Source: Bacteroidota bacterium
GTDB lineage: Bacteria > Bacteroidota > Bacteroidia > AKYH767-A > OLB10
Assembly (NCBI GenBank): GCA_016709725.1
Contig: JADJMG010000020.1
Location: forward strand, 9,381-73,380
Direction: 5' to 3'
Length of the DNA: 64,000 nt
Numbering within the stretch: position 1 is the stretch's first letter; every line of letters starts with the position of its first letter. The notes below the pieces were generated by a model that saw only the letters and a program-made list of their open reading frames with translations, did not search any database and was not told the origin of the DNA. A program made the translations under genes and the position numbers. Of this stretch, positions 22,544-32,137 are shown in pieces.

Positions 22544-23539
22544 ATGAAAATCATCATTCCTGTTGCCGGTATTGGTTCGAAACTTCGACCCCATACTCAC
22601 ACACAGCCCAAAGCCTTAGTTCCCGTTGCTGGGAAACCCATCTTGTCGCATATCGTGGACTACCTGATTGCAGGTGGATTCAATGAATTTATTTTTATTA
22701 TTGGTTATTTGGGTGATAAGGTGGAAGATTATGTGAAATCAAAGTACCCTAAGTTAAAAGCTTCTTTCATCATTCAAGAACCTCGAGAAGGAACTGGACA
22801 TGCCGTTTGGTTGGCCAGAGAACATGTGGAAGCCAATGACGATTTACTCATCGTGCTAGGCGATACCATCATCGATTACGACTTGGCTGAATTGGTGAAG
22901 ATGCCACACTCGGCATTAGGTCTACAAAAAGTAGATGATCCCCGTCAGTTTGGTGTAGCCGATGTGGATTCTGAAGGATTCATCACTCGCTTGGAAGAAA
23001 AACCTACCATTCCAAAATCTAATTTAGCTTTAGTTGGAATTTATCGTTTTCGTGAAGCCGGGAAGTTGATGGAAGCGCTGGATCATATTGTTCGAAATAA
23101 TATTCGTCATCAAGGTGAGTTCCATCTAACCTATGGTATTCAACGAATGATTACACAAGGTGAAAAAGTTACAACATTTCAAGTGGGTAGTTGGTTCGAT
23201 TGCGGTAGTAAAGCCAATTTGTTAGAGACCAATGAGGTCTTGTTGAAGAAACATTCGGAAGCCATCCATCGAAAATTTAATTTCCACAATACTATCATCA
23301 TTCATCCAGTTAGTATCGCTGAACATTGTGATATTTCCGATTCCATCATTGGACCCAATGTCTCGATTGGTGAACATACCATCATCCGACATTCCGTCAT
23401 CAAAGATTCTATCATTGGCGCTTATGCTCACTTGGAGACCGCCATCCTTCATCAAAGTATTGTTGGCAGCGATGCCTTCCTCAAAGGCCTCAGTCAAAGC
23501 CTTAACATCGGTGATAGCACCGAAATAGATTTTAGTTAA
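22544..23539 (+). CDS. Sugar-phosphate nucleotidyltransferase with left-handed beta-helix tail
   Basis: A 331-residue protein from the ATG at 22544; an in-frame ATG 30 bases upstream adds a poorly conserved stretch. The N-terminal nucleotidyltransferase domain has KIIIPVAGIGSKLRPHT, the nucleotide-binding signature, with PKALVPVAGKPI and GDTIIDYDL (metal-binding Asp). From about residue 245 hexapeptide-type repeats appear (CDISDSIIGPNVSIGEHTI), like GlmU and related enzymes. It should activate a sugar 1-phosphate as an NDP-sugar for surface polysaccharide. Substrate is not determinable; glucose-1-phosphate thymidylyl- or uridylyltransferase are options. Intact. Confidence 0.85.
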   Translation: MKIIIPVAGIGSKLRPHTHTQPKALVPVAGKPILSHIVDYLIAGGFNEFIFIIGYLGDKVEDYVKSKYPKLKASFIIQEPREGTGHAVWLAREHVEANDDLLIVLGDTIIDYDLAELVKMPHSALGLQKVDDPRQFGVADVDSEGFITRLEEKPTIPKSNLALVGIYRFREAGKLMEALDHIVRNNIRHQGEFHLTYGIQRMITQGEKVTTFQVGSWFDCGSKANLLETNEVLLKKHSEAIHRKFNFHNTIIIHPVSIAEHCDISDSIIGPNVSIGEHTIIRHSVIKDSIIGAYAHLETAILHQSIVGSDAFLKGLSQSLNIGDSTEIDFS

Positions 23540-23553
23540 CCATATTGCCATAC

Positions 23554-23573
23554 CCTAGGGATTAATCCCTAGG
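23554..23573. promoter_or_regulatory. Perfect 20-bp palindrome upstream of glyA
   Basis: CCTAGGGATTAATCCCTAGG reads the same on both strands. It lies between the nucleotidyltransferase stop (23539) and the glyA ATG (23585). There is no T-run after it, so it is not a normal intrinsic terminator; it may be an operator, an RNA hairpin or an interspersed palindrome. Confidence 0.6.
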
Positions 23574-23584
23574 ATAACAAGAAC

Positions 23585-24883
23585 ATGATCGAAAAAGACA
23601 AAGTAATATTCAAACTCATCAAAGCTGAGTTAAAACGTCAACGCCAAGGCATTGAGTTAATCGCCTCTGAAAATTTTGTTTCTAAGCAAGTCATGGAAGC
23701 CATGGGTTCTTGTTTAACTAATAAATATGCTGAAGGTCTGCCCGGAAAAAGATATTATGGCGGTTGTGAAGTAGTTGATCAAATTGAACAAATTGCAATC
23801 GATCGCGCTAAGGAATTGTTTGGTGCTGTTTGGGCCAATGTGCAACCACATTCAGGAGCACAAGCAAATGCAGCGGTGATGTTAGGTGTGTTGCAACCGG
23901 GTGATAAAATTTTGGGATTTGATTTATCTCACGGCGGACATCTTACCCACGGTTCTCCTGTAAATTTCAGTGGTAAGTTATATGTTCCTAGTTTTTATGG
24001 AGTCGAAAAATCGACTGGACTCATCGACTACAATAAGCTCGAAGCAACAGCGAAAAAAGAAAAACCAAAACTCATAATTTGTGGTGCTTCGGCCTATTCT
24101 CGCGATTGGGATTATGTTCGTTTAAGAAAGATTGCAGATAAAGTAGGTGCATTATTGTTAGCTGATATTTCACATCCTTCCGGATTGATCGCAAAAGGTT
24201 TGTTGAATGATCCGGTTCCGCATTGTCATATCATCACCACTACTACATAAAACATTGCGTGGTCTCGTGGTGGATTAATTTTGATGGGAACTGATTTTCC
24301 AAATCCAATGGGGATCAAAACTCCAAAAGGAGAAGTGAAAATGATGTCGGCGATTTTAGATGGTGCTGTATTTCCTGGTACGCAGGGTGGACCGTTAGAG
24401 CATGTTATCGCTGCAAAAGCGGTGGCATTTGGTGAAGCATTAACGGATGATTATTTGCAATACGTAGTTCAAGTTGCAAAAAATGCAAAAGCATTGGCTG
24501 CTGCTTTAAATGAGAAGGGATATCAACTTATTTCGGGTGGAACGGATAATCACATGATGTTGATTGATCTTAGAAATAAAAATATTTCGGGAAAGGAAGC
24601 GGAAAATGCTTTGGTTAGAGCCGATATTACGTTGAATAAAAACATGGTTCCTTTCGACGATAAGAGTCCATTTGTAACTTCTGGAATACGTGTAGGAACA
24701 TCTTCCATCACGAGCAGAGGGATGAAGGAAAAGCATATGAAAAAAATCGTTGGATTTATGGACAAAGTGCTTATGAATAAAGACAATGAAGTGGTTATAG
24801 CAAAGGTTAAGGAAGATGTACATACCTTTATGGATGCGTTCCTCTTTATGAAAAGTTTGCGATTTATTAATTCAAGGCAATAG
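23585..24883 (+). CDS. glyA: Serine hydroxymethyltransferase (apparent internal lesion)
   Basis: SHMT interconverts serine and glycine with tetrahydrofolate and PLP. N-terminal landmarks are IELIASENFVS, NKYAEGLPGKRYYGG and VQPHSGAQANAAV; C-terminal ones are FPGTQGGPLEH and VRADITLNKN. The frame stops at 24248-24250 and resumes in the same frame, because about three bases appear missing near 24245-24270. The missing stretch falls exactly on the TTTTHKTLRGPRGG-type motif holding the PLP lysine: the sequence reads TTTT-stop and then SRGG. Two small losses (a CA/AC pair and one C) restore the motif. With an essential gene and perfect flanks, a sequence error is the best explanation. Confidence 0.93.
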
Positions 24884-24913
24884 AAATTTGAAAACTGCGT
24901 TCTCACAAAATCT

Positions 24914-25960
24914 ATGAATAGAAAATTACTTTTTATTGGCATTTGGTGTTTGATGAATCTTCATCAATCTGTTTATGCCCAAAGCGGAGGGAATTCGACA
25001 TTCAGTTTCTTGAATTTAGTAGCTCCTGCTAGAGCTGCTGCTTTAGGTGGGAATGCAATTTCGACTCCTTCAGAAGATATTACATTATTTGCTCAAAATC
25101 CTGCTCTTCTTCGCCCTTCCATGGACCTTCATGTTTCCACTAGTTATGTGGGACATCTTGCAGGTATTAAATATGGAAATGTTTTGTTTGCCAAAGATTT
25201 TTCGAAAGTAGGAACGTTTGGTTTCAATATGCAATACATCAGTTATGGTGAGTTTGATGAGACCAATGTGAATGCAGAAAAAGTAGGTGTGTTTAAAGCA
25301 GGAGAATATGCATTCAATGTGGCATGGTCAAAAGCGCTTGATAGCAACTTGTATGTTGGAGCGAATGTGAAATATATATTGTCCAGTTTTGGAAGTAATA
25401 CATCCAATGGAATAGCTACCGATGTTGCATTAAATTGGATGAATGATGAGAAATTATGGTCGGCGGCATTTGTTGTGAAGAATGTGGGAACTCAACTTAA
25501 AACTTACGAAGGTGCAGAACAAGAAAAGTTGCCGTTTGAAGTTCAAGTAGGCGTGTCTCGAAAATTGCCAAAAGCCCCTTTCCGTTTTTCGTTAATTGCT
25601 CAACAATTGCAAAAATTTGATTTGAGTTTTAAAGATCCCAATGATTCAGGTATTGATCCTCTGACGGGAGAAAGTCAGGAAAAGAAATTGTCTACTTTAA
25701 ATAAATTTTCAAAGCATCTCATTTTAAACTTAGAGATCTTATTTACGCAAAATTTCAATGTGCGTTTAGGATATAATTTCTTGCGTCGCTATGAATTGCA
25801 GTTCCCCGAGAAAAAAGGAATGAGTGGATTGAGTTTAGGATTTGGATTTAAAATTAATCGTTTTCAAATTTCTTATGCTAATACTATTTTTAATCCCGCA
25901 GGAGGTAGTAACCACTTTACGGTTTCTACAAATCTGAAACGAAGTGTAATTACCGAATAA
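24914..25960 (+). CDS. porQ: Type IX secretion system protein PorQ
   Basis: A 348-residue outer-membrane beta-barrel protein. The signal peptide ends at VYAQ (about residue 23), followed by the PorQ opening STFSFLNL...ARAAALGGN, then DITLFAQNPALL and many alternating strands (GFNMQYISYG, YVGANVKYILSS, GLSLGFGFKI). PorQ acts with PorU, PorV and PorZ in attaching or releasing T9SS cargo at the surface. It lies 30 bases after glyA on the same strand. Its presence agrees with the many T9SS sorting domains encoded nearby. No frameshift. Confidence 0.87.
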   Translation: MNRKLLFIGIWCLMNLHQSVYAQSGGNSTFSFLNLVAPARAAALGGNAISTPSEDITLFAQNPALLRPSMDLHVSTSYVGHLAGIKYGNVLFAKDFSKVGTFGFNMQYISYGEFDETNVNAEKVGVFKAGEYAFNVAWSKALDSNLYVGANVKYILSSFGSNTSNGIATDVALNWMNDEKLWSAAFVVKNVGTQLKTYEGAEQEKLPFEVQVGVSRKLPKAPFRFSLIAQQLQKFDLSFKDPNDSGIDPLTGESQEKKLSTLNKFSKHLILNLEILFTQNFNVRLGYNFLRRYELQFPEKKGMSGLSLGFGFKINRFQISYANTIFNPAGGSNHFTVSTNLKRSVITE

Positions 25961-25974
25961 GTTTTAAGTTCAAA

Positions 25975-26113
25975 AGGTAATTTGAAAATTTAAACGCAAC
26001 GGCGCAGCGTAAAAGCAACGAAAGCAGCGGATACTCATTAAGAAATTATTTCTTTTACCGAATAATTCTTGTCATTACAGCATAAAACTTGAAGCTTGCA
26101 GCCTGAAGCTTAC
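25975..26113. repeat. Dispersed intergenic repeat, copy 1 (partial)
   Basis: It contains TTTAAACGCAACGGCGCAGC, a short run of AGCAACGAAAGCAGCGG, and ends in GAAGCTTGCAGCCTGAAGC, the same building blocks in the same order as at 32935-33200 and 53220-53445. Confidence 0.65.
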
Positions 26114-26115
26114 AG

Positions 26116-26580
26116 CTAAAAATCTTTTTTCATTACTCTTCCCAATTCGCGTTTTGCTTCAGCATCTTTAAGGCTATCGCGTTTGTCGTATAACTTTTTA
26201 CCTCTTGCTAGACCGAGTTCTAGTTTTGCAAAACCTCTTTCTTCAATGTATAATCGAAGAGGAATTAAAGTAACACCTTTTTCCTTTAATTTGGCTAAGA
26301 TTCGTTTTAATTGATAACGATGCAACAATAGTTTGCGATCTTCTCGCGGTGTATGGTTGGTATAGCCTCCTTTTTCATACGCTGAAATATGTAAATTTTT
26401 TACCCATAATTCAGTGTTCTTAAAAACGCAATAAGCATCTACTAAATTCGCTTTTCCCTCTCGAATGGCTTTGATTTCCGTTCCCGTTAAAACAATACCC
26501 GCCTCCCAGGAATCGCTGATGAAGTAGTTGAAACTTGCTTTCCTGTTTACTATATTTACGGTGGCGGCAATCTTTGACAT
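26116..26580 (-). CDS. smpB: SsrA-binding protein SmpB
   Basis: SmpB binds tmRNA and carries it into stalled ribosomes for trans-translation. From the ATG at 26580 the protein is 154 residues, normal for the family; a TTG nine bases upstream is unlikely. Motifs: NRKASFNYFI, EAGIVLTGTEIKAIREGK, the tmRNA-binding core with AYCVF, and the basic C-terminal tail GLARGKKLYDKRDSLK. The start is supported by a TAnnTTTG box six bases upstream. Intact and alone on its strand; the neighbour mntH ends 51 bases upstream. Confidence 0.96.
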   Translation of the reverse strand: MSKIAATVNIVNRKASFNYFISDSWEAGIVLTGTEIKAIREGKANLVDAYCVFKNTELWVKNLHISAYEKGGYTNHTPREDRKLLLHRYQLKRILAKLKEKGVTLIPLRLYIEERGFAKLELGLARGKKLYDKRDSLKDAEAKRELGRVMKKDF

Positions 26581-26586
26581 GAGGTG

Positions 26587-26594
26587 CAAAAGTA
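26587..26594 (-). promoter_or_regulatory. -7 promoter element very close to the smpB ATG
   Basis: Minus-strand TACTTTTG lies only six bases before ATG, so the transcript would start at or within a base or two of the start codon (leaderless-like). No -33 match was found. Confidence 0.4.
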
Positions 26595-26639
26595 CGCAAT
26601 TGTTAAATGCTAAGGGGGTGATGGATATGTGAACATGGA

Positions 26640-28539
26640 TTAACTTTTCACCGAGTCTTTTGTCACTACCAACACGGGAATATCGAGCTGATGTCGAACG
26701 GCATCAACACTAGATCCAAGAATAAAGTCCATGATTGCTTTGTGTCCATGTGCACCCATGACAAGTAAATCGGCATTTGCATTTTTTACGATTTGTGGAA
26801 TGGCTTTTCTGGGATTTCCAAAGCCTAGTTCAATCTCACAGTTGTATCCATTTTCAATCATCTGTTTTTTATATTCTACCAACGTTTCTGTATCCTTTAT
26901 ACTTTCAAAATCGCTGGAATCACTTCCCATCCAATGTGCAATGGCACTTTCGCTGATGTGTACTAGAATATAAATGGCTTCTTTTCCTCCTTGGTTAACG
27001 GCATTTTGAAGTGCAATTCCGTCCATCGAACCAAAATCTAAAGTCACAGCAATGCGATTGTATTTTGCAGCTTCTTGTAATTTAATTTCTTGAAAACTTC
27101 CATGCGGTAAATAAATGGATTTTGGTTTCATCTTCCGGAATACGGGTGCAAACGTGATGTAAAGTAACATGATGCCAACAAAAATGCAAAGTGGAACAAC
27201 GATGATCCGGAGCCAAATACTATCATCTGCATTTAACCAACCTGTTACTTCACCTAACACCAATTTTACATTTAAACTAACAATAATGATGGCACATAAC
27301 CATGCTGCAATTTTTGTTTTTAAAGAGATGGTAAAGTTGCCCATTTTGCTTCTGTCACTCACAAAATGAATGAGTGGAATTACGGCAAATCCCAATTGTA
27401 AGGAAAGTATGACCTGACTAAAAATTAATAATTCAGTAGTTGCACTTTCACCTGCAATATGAATGACAAGTACAGCCGGAACAATCGCAATGAGTCGTGT
27501 GATGAGGCGGCGGATCCATGGTGCAATACGTAAATTCAAATATCCTTCCATCACAATTTGTCCTGCTAATGTTCCAGTAATGGTACTGCTTTGTCCGGCG
27601 CAAAGTAATGCAACAGCAAAGAGAATAGGGAGCAAGTTTAGACCCTAATAGGGGTTCTAATAAACGATGCGCATCCATGATATCATTTACTTCATGCATA
27701 CCCACTTTATAGAAAGTACTTGCGGCAAGAATAAGAATGGCGGCATTCACAAAAAACGCTGCATTTAAGGCGATGGTACTATCGAGAATATTAAATTTAA
27801 TGGCTCTAGAAATTTCTTTGTCCGTTCGATCAAATTTTCGAGTTTGTACAAGCGCCGAGTGTAAATACAAATTATGCGGCATCACCGTTGCGCCAATAAT
27901 ACCGATCGCAATATAGAGTGCCGTATTACTCATGGTAGTTGGAATAAATCCAGTCATCACTTCTGATATTACAGGTTGTGCAATGATCATTTGTGCCACA
28001 AAAGCCAAACCAATGGTAGCAACTAGACTGATAATAAAAACTTCCATTTTTCGAATTCCATGATTCATCAGAAAGAGTAGGAGGAAGGTGTCAAGTGCAC
28101 TGATGACAACACCATACATCAAGGGTAAATCAAAAAGTAAATAGAGTCCAATGGCCATCCCTAAAACTTCTGCTAAGTCGCAAGCAGCAATGGCAATTTC
28201 GGCGAGTACGTAGAGGAAAATATTTACAAAGCCAGGAAACATTTCGCGCGATGCTTGTGCTAAATCGCGTCCTCTCACTATGCCAAGTCGAACACTTAAA
28301 CTTTGTAAGAGCAAGGCCATTAAATTCGACATCAACAGTACCCATATCAGTGAGTATCCAAACTGACTTCCGCCTGCAATGTCGGTGGCCCAATTTCCTG
28401 GATCCATATAACCTACACTTACCATATATGCAGGTCCTAAAAAAGCGAGGAGTCTTCTTTTGAAACTCATGCTACTATCCACTTTTATACTTCCGTGTAC
28501 TTCGGACAAGGAAGTATGTTGTTCTTTATTTTTACTCAT
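26640..28539 (-). CDS. mntH: NRAMP Mn/Fe transporter fused to a UspA domain (one frameshift)
   Basis: About 630 residues. The N-terminal part is an NRAMP divalent-metal/proton symporter: MDPGNWATDI carries the metal-binding DPGN motif of TM1 and GATVMPHNLYLH the MPH motif of TM6, with about eleven hydrophobic segments. The C-terminal 150 residues (NRIAVTLDFG...ADLLVMGAHGHKAIMDF) are a universal stress protein domain with an ATP-binding-like GxHGHxxxxxF pattern, a fusion found in Bacteroidota MntH-type proteins. An extra C near 27645 (GCTCCCTAT where GCTCCTAT keeps the frame) splits the gene. Its ATG overlaps the mntR stop by eight bases, so regulator and transporter are co-transcribed. Confidence 0.9.
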
Positions 28540-29194
28540 GGCTTCTTACTAAAAGGTTTTTACTAACTTCTTTACTGATGAAGATGGATTTTTTATTGCT
28601 AAAAATGATTTGCATGCTATTGTCGAATTCATCCATCTCTACAATGGAAAATGTACTTCCGGGAATCAATCCTTTCTTTTCTAAATACTGCAGAAAGGAG
28701 GGACTGTGATCGTTAACACCACTTAATATGTACTTTCCTTTTTTGGTGATTTCAGAAAGTAAAACTTGTCCGTTAGAATGCACTTTTCCATTCGTATCTG
28801 GAATAGGATCGCCATGCGGATCGAATTTAGGAAAGCCTAAAAATGCATCTAATCTTTTTGTTAATTCATCCGAGCTAACGTGTTCCAACTCCTCTGCTAA
28901 ATCATGCACTTCATCCCATTTGAATTTTAGTTTATCCATCAAAAATACTTCCCATAAACGATGACGGCGTATGATGCTTAAAGCAACTTTTTCACCTTTA
29001 CGAGTGATTCTCACGCCATGGTAACGTTCGTATTCGACCATGTTTTTCTCCGAAAGTTTTTTAATCATATCGGTAACAGAAGCTGAACTGGTCGATAAAG
29101 AACCCGCAATTGCAGATGTAAGAACTGAATTTTGATTTCCAGTACTCAAATGATAAATGGCTTTCAGGTAATTTTCTTCGGTAGATGTGGTCAT
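28532..29194 (-). CDS. mntR: DtxR/MntR family metal-dependent repressor
   Basis: A 220-residue regulator: an N-terminal winged HTH (EENYLKAIYHL, SASVTDMIKKLSEKNMV), a dimerisation/metal-binding helix region with RRHRLWEVFL and HDLAEELEHV (His and Glu ligands as in DtxR/MntR), and a C-terminal SH3-like domain of the IdeR type (LIPGSTFSIVEMD). It should repress metal uptake when Mn(II) or Fe(II) is plentiful. It overlaps mntH, its obvious target, and a TTTAGAC-TT-GTCTAAA palindrome lies 36 bases before its ATG. Intact. Mn rather than Fe as effector is an inference from the partner gene. Confidence 0.9.
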   Translation of the reverse strand: MTTSTEENYLKAIYHLSTGNQNSVLTSAIAGSLSTSSASVTDMIKKLSEKNMVEYERYHGVRITRKGEKVALSIIRRHRLWEVFLMDKLKFKWDEVHDLAEELEHVSSDELTKRLDAFLGFPKFDPHGDPIPDTNGKVHSNGQVLLSEITKKGKYILSGVNDHSPSFLQYLEKKGLIPGSTFSIVEMDEFDNSMQIIFSNKKSIFISKEVSKNLLVRSHE

Positions 29195-29229
29195 TTGTTA
29201 ATTAAGATATTGGCAAATGTAATAAATAA

Positions 29230-29245
29230 TTTAGACTTGTCTAAA
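29230..29245. promoter_or_regulatory. Candidate MntR operator
   Basis: TTTAGACTTGTCTAAA is a 7-2-7 inverted repeat in the divergent gap between mntR and pyrD. The symmetry and AT-flanked form resemble DtxR-family boxes. It sits where it could repress the mntR-mntH transcript; it also lies 45 bases upstream of the pyrD start. Confidence 0.65.
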
Positions 29246-29290
29246 AATATTATTTGATACCTATAATTTATTATTTATTAATCTTGCAGT

Positions 29291-30308
29291 ATGTACAAAA
29301 GCATCATTCGACCTCTTCTTTTTCGGATGAATCCGGAAGCCGCTCACCATTTCACTTTCAAGGCGTTGAAGGTGGTTTTTCAATTCCTGGAATACAATAT
29401 ATTGCTAAGCAAATGTTTACCTTACTGAATAAAAGTCTGGAAAAGAAATTATGGGATTAAAATTCCCAAATCCAATCGGGTTGGCGGCTGGCTATGACAA
29501 GGACGGAAAATTATTCAAAGAGCTTTCATCCTTTGGATTTGGATTTATTGAAGTAGGAACCGTTACTCCAAAATCACAACCTGGGAATGATCAGCCACGC
29601 ATGTTTCGATTACCAAAAGACAGCGGACTCATTAACCGAATGGGTTTTAATAACGAAGGCGTTCAAGTTTTAAGAAAGCGTTTAGAGAACAGACCATCCA
29701 ATATTATTGTAGGTGGAAATATTGGAAAGAACAAAGCCACCGCAAACGAAGATGCATTGAGCGATTATGAAATTTGTTTTGAAGAATTATACCCTGTTGT
29801 CCATTATTTTGTAGTGAATGTAAGTTCGCTCAATACACCCGGTTTACGAGCTTTGCAAGAGCGTGAACCGTTAACGAAATTATTAAAACGCTTATCCGAT
29901 CTCAATCAGCAAAAAAAACCGAAACCACTTCTTTTAAAAATTGCTCCCGATTTAACCAATGAACAGTTAGATGAAATTGTGGATATTGTAAAAACCGTAG
30001 GGCTGCAAGGTATCATCGCAACGAATACAACTATCTCCCGAGATAATTTAAAAACAGACGAAAGCATAACGAAAGAAATGGGAGGATTAAGTGGTCGACC
30101 CGTCACAAAAAGAAGCACCGAAGTGATTCGTTACATTCGCAAAATAGCAGGAAAGGATTTGGTGATTATTGGTGTTGGTGGAATTTTTAATGCCGATGAC
30201 GCTAAAGAAAAATTAGAAGCTGGTGCTGATTTGCTACAAGTGTACACTGGATTTATCTATGAAGGTCCGGGCATGGTTAAGAAAATTTTATCGGGATTGC
30301 TGCATTGA
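29291..30308 (+). CDS. pyrD: Dihydroorotate dehydrogenase, quinone-linked class 2 (two frameshifts)
   Basis: Converts dihydroorotate to orotate at the membrane with FMN and quinone. The reconstructed protein is about 340 residues. It starts MYKSIIRPLLFRMNPEAAHH, the amphipathic N-terminal helix of class 2 enzymes, then GLKFPNPIGLAAGYDKDG, GTVTPKSQPGN, NRMGFNN, the catalytic serine region VNVSSLNTPGLR (class 2 uses Ser), and GVGGIFNADDAKEKLEAGA. Two lost bases are inferred: a T near 29385 (CAATTCCTGG) and a G in the GGG run near 29455. The gene is otherwise continuous. It is separated from the other pyrimidine genes (pyrR-pyrB) in the window. Confidence 0.93.
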
Positions 30309-30440
30309 GCTTCAAGCTTCAAGCTTCAAGCTTCAAGCTACAAGCTACAAAAATCTATTCTAATTAAAAAGTCAACCTATTTCAGGCTAGGTCACAACAT
30401 CCAACATCTAAAATCCAACATCCAAAATCCGACCTCCAAC
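30309..30440. repeat. Tandem AAGCTTC heptamers and AACATCC-type repeats
   Basis: Directly after the pyrD stop come about four tandem GCTTCAA units and a variant GCTACAA pair, then after a short gap a series of ACATCCAAAATCC-like units (about 30393-30440). Both are simple low-order repeats; the second runs into the 3' end of the NUDIX gene. Confidence 0.75.
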
Positions 30441-30966
30441 ATCCTCTGTACCTTCAACACCGACGCCACACTCATTCCATCTTTGATTTCCCCGTTCATC
30501 ACCATCTCCACTAGCTCAGCGAATGGAAGTTTTCTAATTTGAAGTTGTTCGGTTTCTTCGGGTGAGCTACCTACTTCTTTCAGTCCTCTTGCTATAAAAG
30601 TATAACCAATTTCATCCGAAACGGAGTTGCTTAATTGTATCTCCATTACTTTTTCCCAATGCGTTGCTTGCAACCCAACTTCCTCTTCTAGCTCGCTTTG
30701 CTGCTTCTAAAGGATCTTCGCCTTCCAGGACAACCACCCTCTGGGACTTCCCATTCGTAGGTGTTAAGTGTATAGCGGTATTGTCCAACGATCCATGTAT
30801 TATTATTTTCATCGAGCGGAATGATTGCAATAGCTCTATTTTTATAATGAACAACGCCATATATTCCAGGATTTCCTGCTGGATTGAGCACCTGGGATTC
30901 AGTAACTTTTATCCATGGATTTTCATACTTGATTTCGGAGCTTTTGGTGGTCCAAGGATTTTTCAT
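30392..30966 (-). CDS. NUDIX hydrolase (two frameshifts in the NUDIX box)
   Basis: Probably an ADP-ribose or nucleoside-diphosphate-sugar pyrophosphatase of about 190 residues. The start MKNPWTTKSSEIKYENPW and YRYTLNTYEWEVPEGG are typical. The NUDIX box is split over three frames: GG followed by GEDPLEAAKR, then ELEEEVGL. Joined, it matches Gx5Ex7REUxEExGU exactly. Two single-base changes near 30725 and 30690 explain the breaks. The final 15 or so residues (MLEVGFWMLDFRCWML) are encoded by the intergenic AACATCC-type repeat, so the natural stop may have been lost or the repeat has invaded the 3' end. Confidence 0.82.
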
Positions 30967-31102
30967 TTTAGATGGGTAAATGGGTTCATATTATATTGAT
31001 GGTAAATAATAATTTACTGCAGAAGCTGTGTTAGATCCTAATACTAATCGCGGATCTTTGGCGTTAATGCATTAGTTTCGCAAAAATGATCATTGTTTTC
31101 TT

Positions 31103-32086
31103 ATGAATAAAATAGAACGCCTCGCTTTATTCACATCGGGTGGTGATGCTCCAGGAATGAATGCCTGTGTACGTGCTGTGGTGCGTACTGCTTTGTCGCG
31201 CGATTTACGTGTATATGGCATTTTGAGAGGATATCAAGGAATGATTGAAGATGAGTTTAAGCCACTTACTTCGCGTTCGGTGAGTAATATCATTCAGCGC
31301 GGTGGAACCATCCTTAAAACGGCTCGCAGTAAAGAGTTTATGACGGAAGCCGGCATGGATAAGGCTTATGAAAATTTAAAGAGTCATCAAATTGATGGAA
31401 TCGTAGCTATTGGTGGAGATGGAACCTTCAAAGGAGCTGAAGCATTTTGTACCCGATTTCCGGACATTAAAATCATGGGGATACCGGGAACCATCGATAA
31501 TGATTTGAGTGGTACCGATTATACTCTCGGTTTTGATACGGCCGTAAATACTGTCATTGAAGCAGTCGATAAAATACGTGATACCGCAGCTTCTCACGAT
31601 CGTTGTTTTCTGATTGAGGTCATGGGAAGAGATTCGGGTTGCATTGCACTCTGGTCAGGATTGGCAGGAGGTGCAGAAGAAATTCTTTTACCCGAAAAGC
31701 CCACCGACTTCGATGCGTTAGTCAGCAAGCTCGAAGAAGGGAAAGGAAACAATAAGACAAGTAGCATCATTCTAGTTGCCGAAGGCGAAAAAAATGGAGG
31801 TGCTGCTGAAGTTGCCGATGAACTCAAAAAACGATTGCCGCATTATGAAACCAAGGTGACTGTATTGGGTCATGTGCAACGCGGAGGAAGTCCGAGTGCT
31901 TTTGATCGAATTTTAGGCGCTAAGCTTGGCGTATGGGCAGTAGAAGCATTACTTTCTGGAGATACCCGGAGAATGGTTGGAATACGTAACGGCGAAAAAC
32001 ATTTTCTTCCTTTTTCAGAAGCTTCACGTGAACAAGAACCACTCGACCTCGAATTATTAAGAATCAATAATATTTTAAGTAAATAA
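31103..32086 (+). CDS. pfkA: ATP-dependent 6-phosphofructokinase
   Basis: Phosphorylates fructose 6-phosphate in glycolysis. The 327-residue length is normal for bacterial PfkA. Motifs: TSGGDAPGMNACVRAVV (ATP site), AIGGDGTFKGAE, PGTIDNDLSGTDYTLGFDTA (catalytic Asp in TIDND), EVMGRDSGCIAL, and HVQRGGSPSAFDR near the C-terminus (substrate and effector region). The GGDG motif with Gly at the position following GGD is consistent with ATP rather than PPi as donor. Intact; followed by a divergent-looking outer-membrane protein gene 51 bases on. Confidence 0.96.
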   Translation: MNKIERLALFTSGGDAPGMNACVRAVVRTALSRDLRVYGILRGYQGMIEDEFKPLTSRSVSNIIQRGGTILKTARSKEFMTEAGMDKAYENLKSHQIDGIVAIGGDGTFKGAEAFCTRFPDIKIMGIPGTIDNDLSGTDYTLGFDTAVNTVIEAVDKIRDTAASHDRCFLIEVMGRDSGCIALWSGLAGGAEEILLPEKPTDFDALVSKLEEGKGNNKTSSIILVAEGEKNGGAAEVADELKKRLPHYETKVTVLGHVQRGGSPSAFDRILGAKLGVWAVEALLSGDTRRMVGIRNGEKHFLPFSEASREQEPLDLELLRINNILSK

Positions 32087-32137
32087 AATAACTGAACTTC
32101 AATTCCTATTTGCAAATTAAATACAACCCAACTCTGT

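Noticed and set aside
31050..31080. TTTG and TTAGTTTCG before pfkA as a promoter
   Set aside because: The spacing between the halves is 12 bases and the -7 part lacks the TAnnTTTG pattern.
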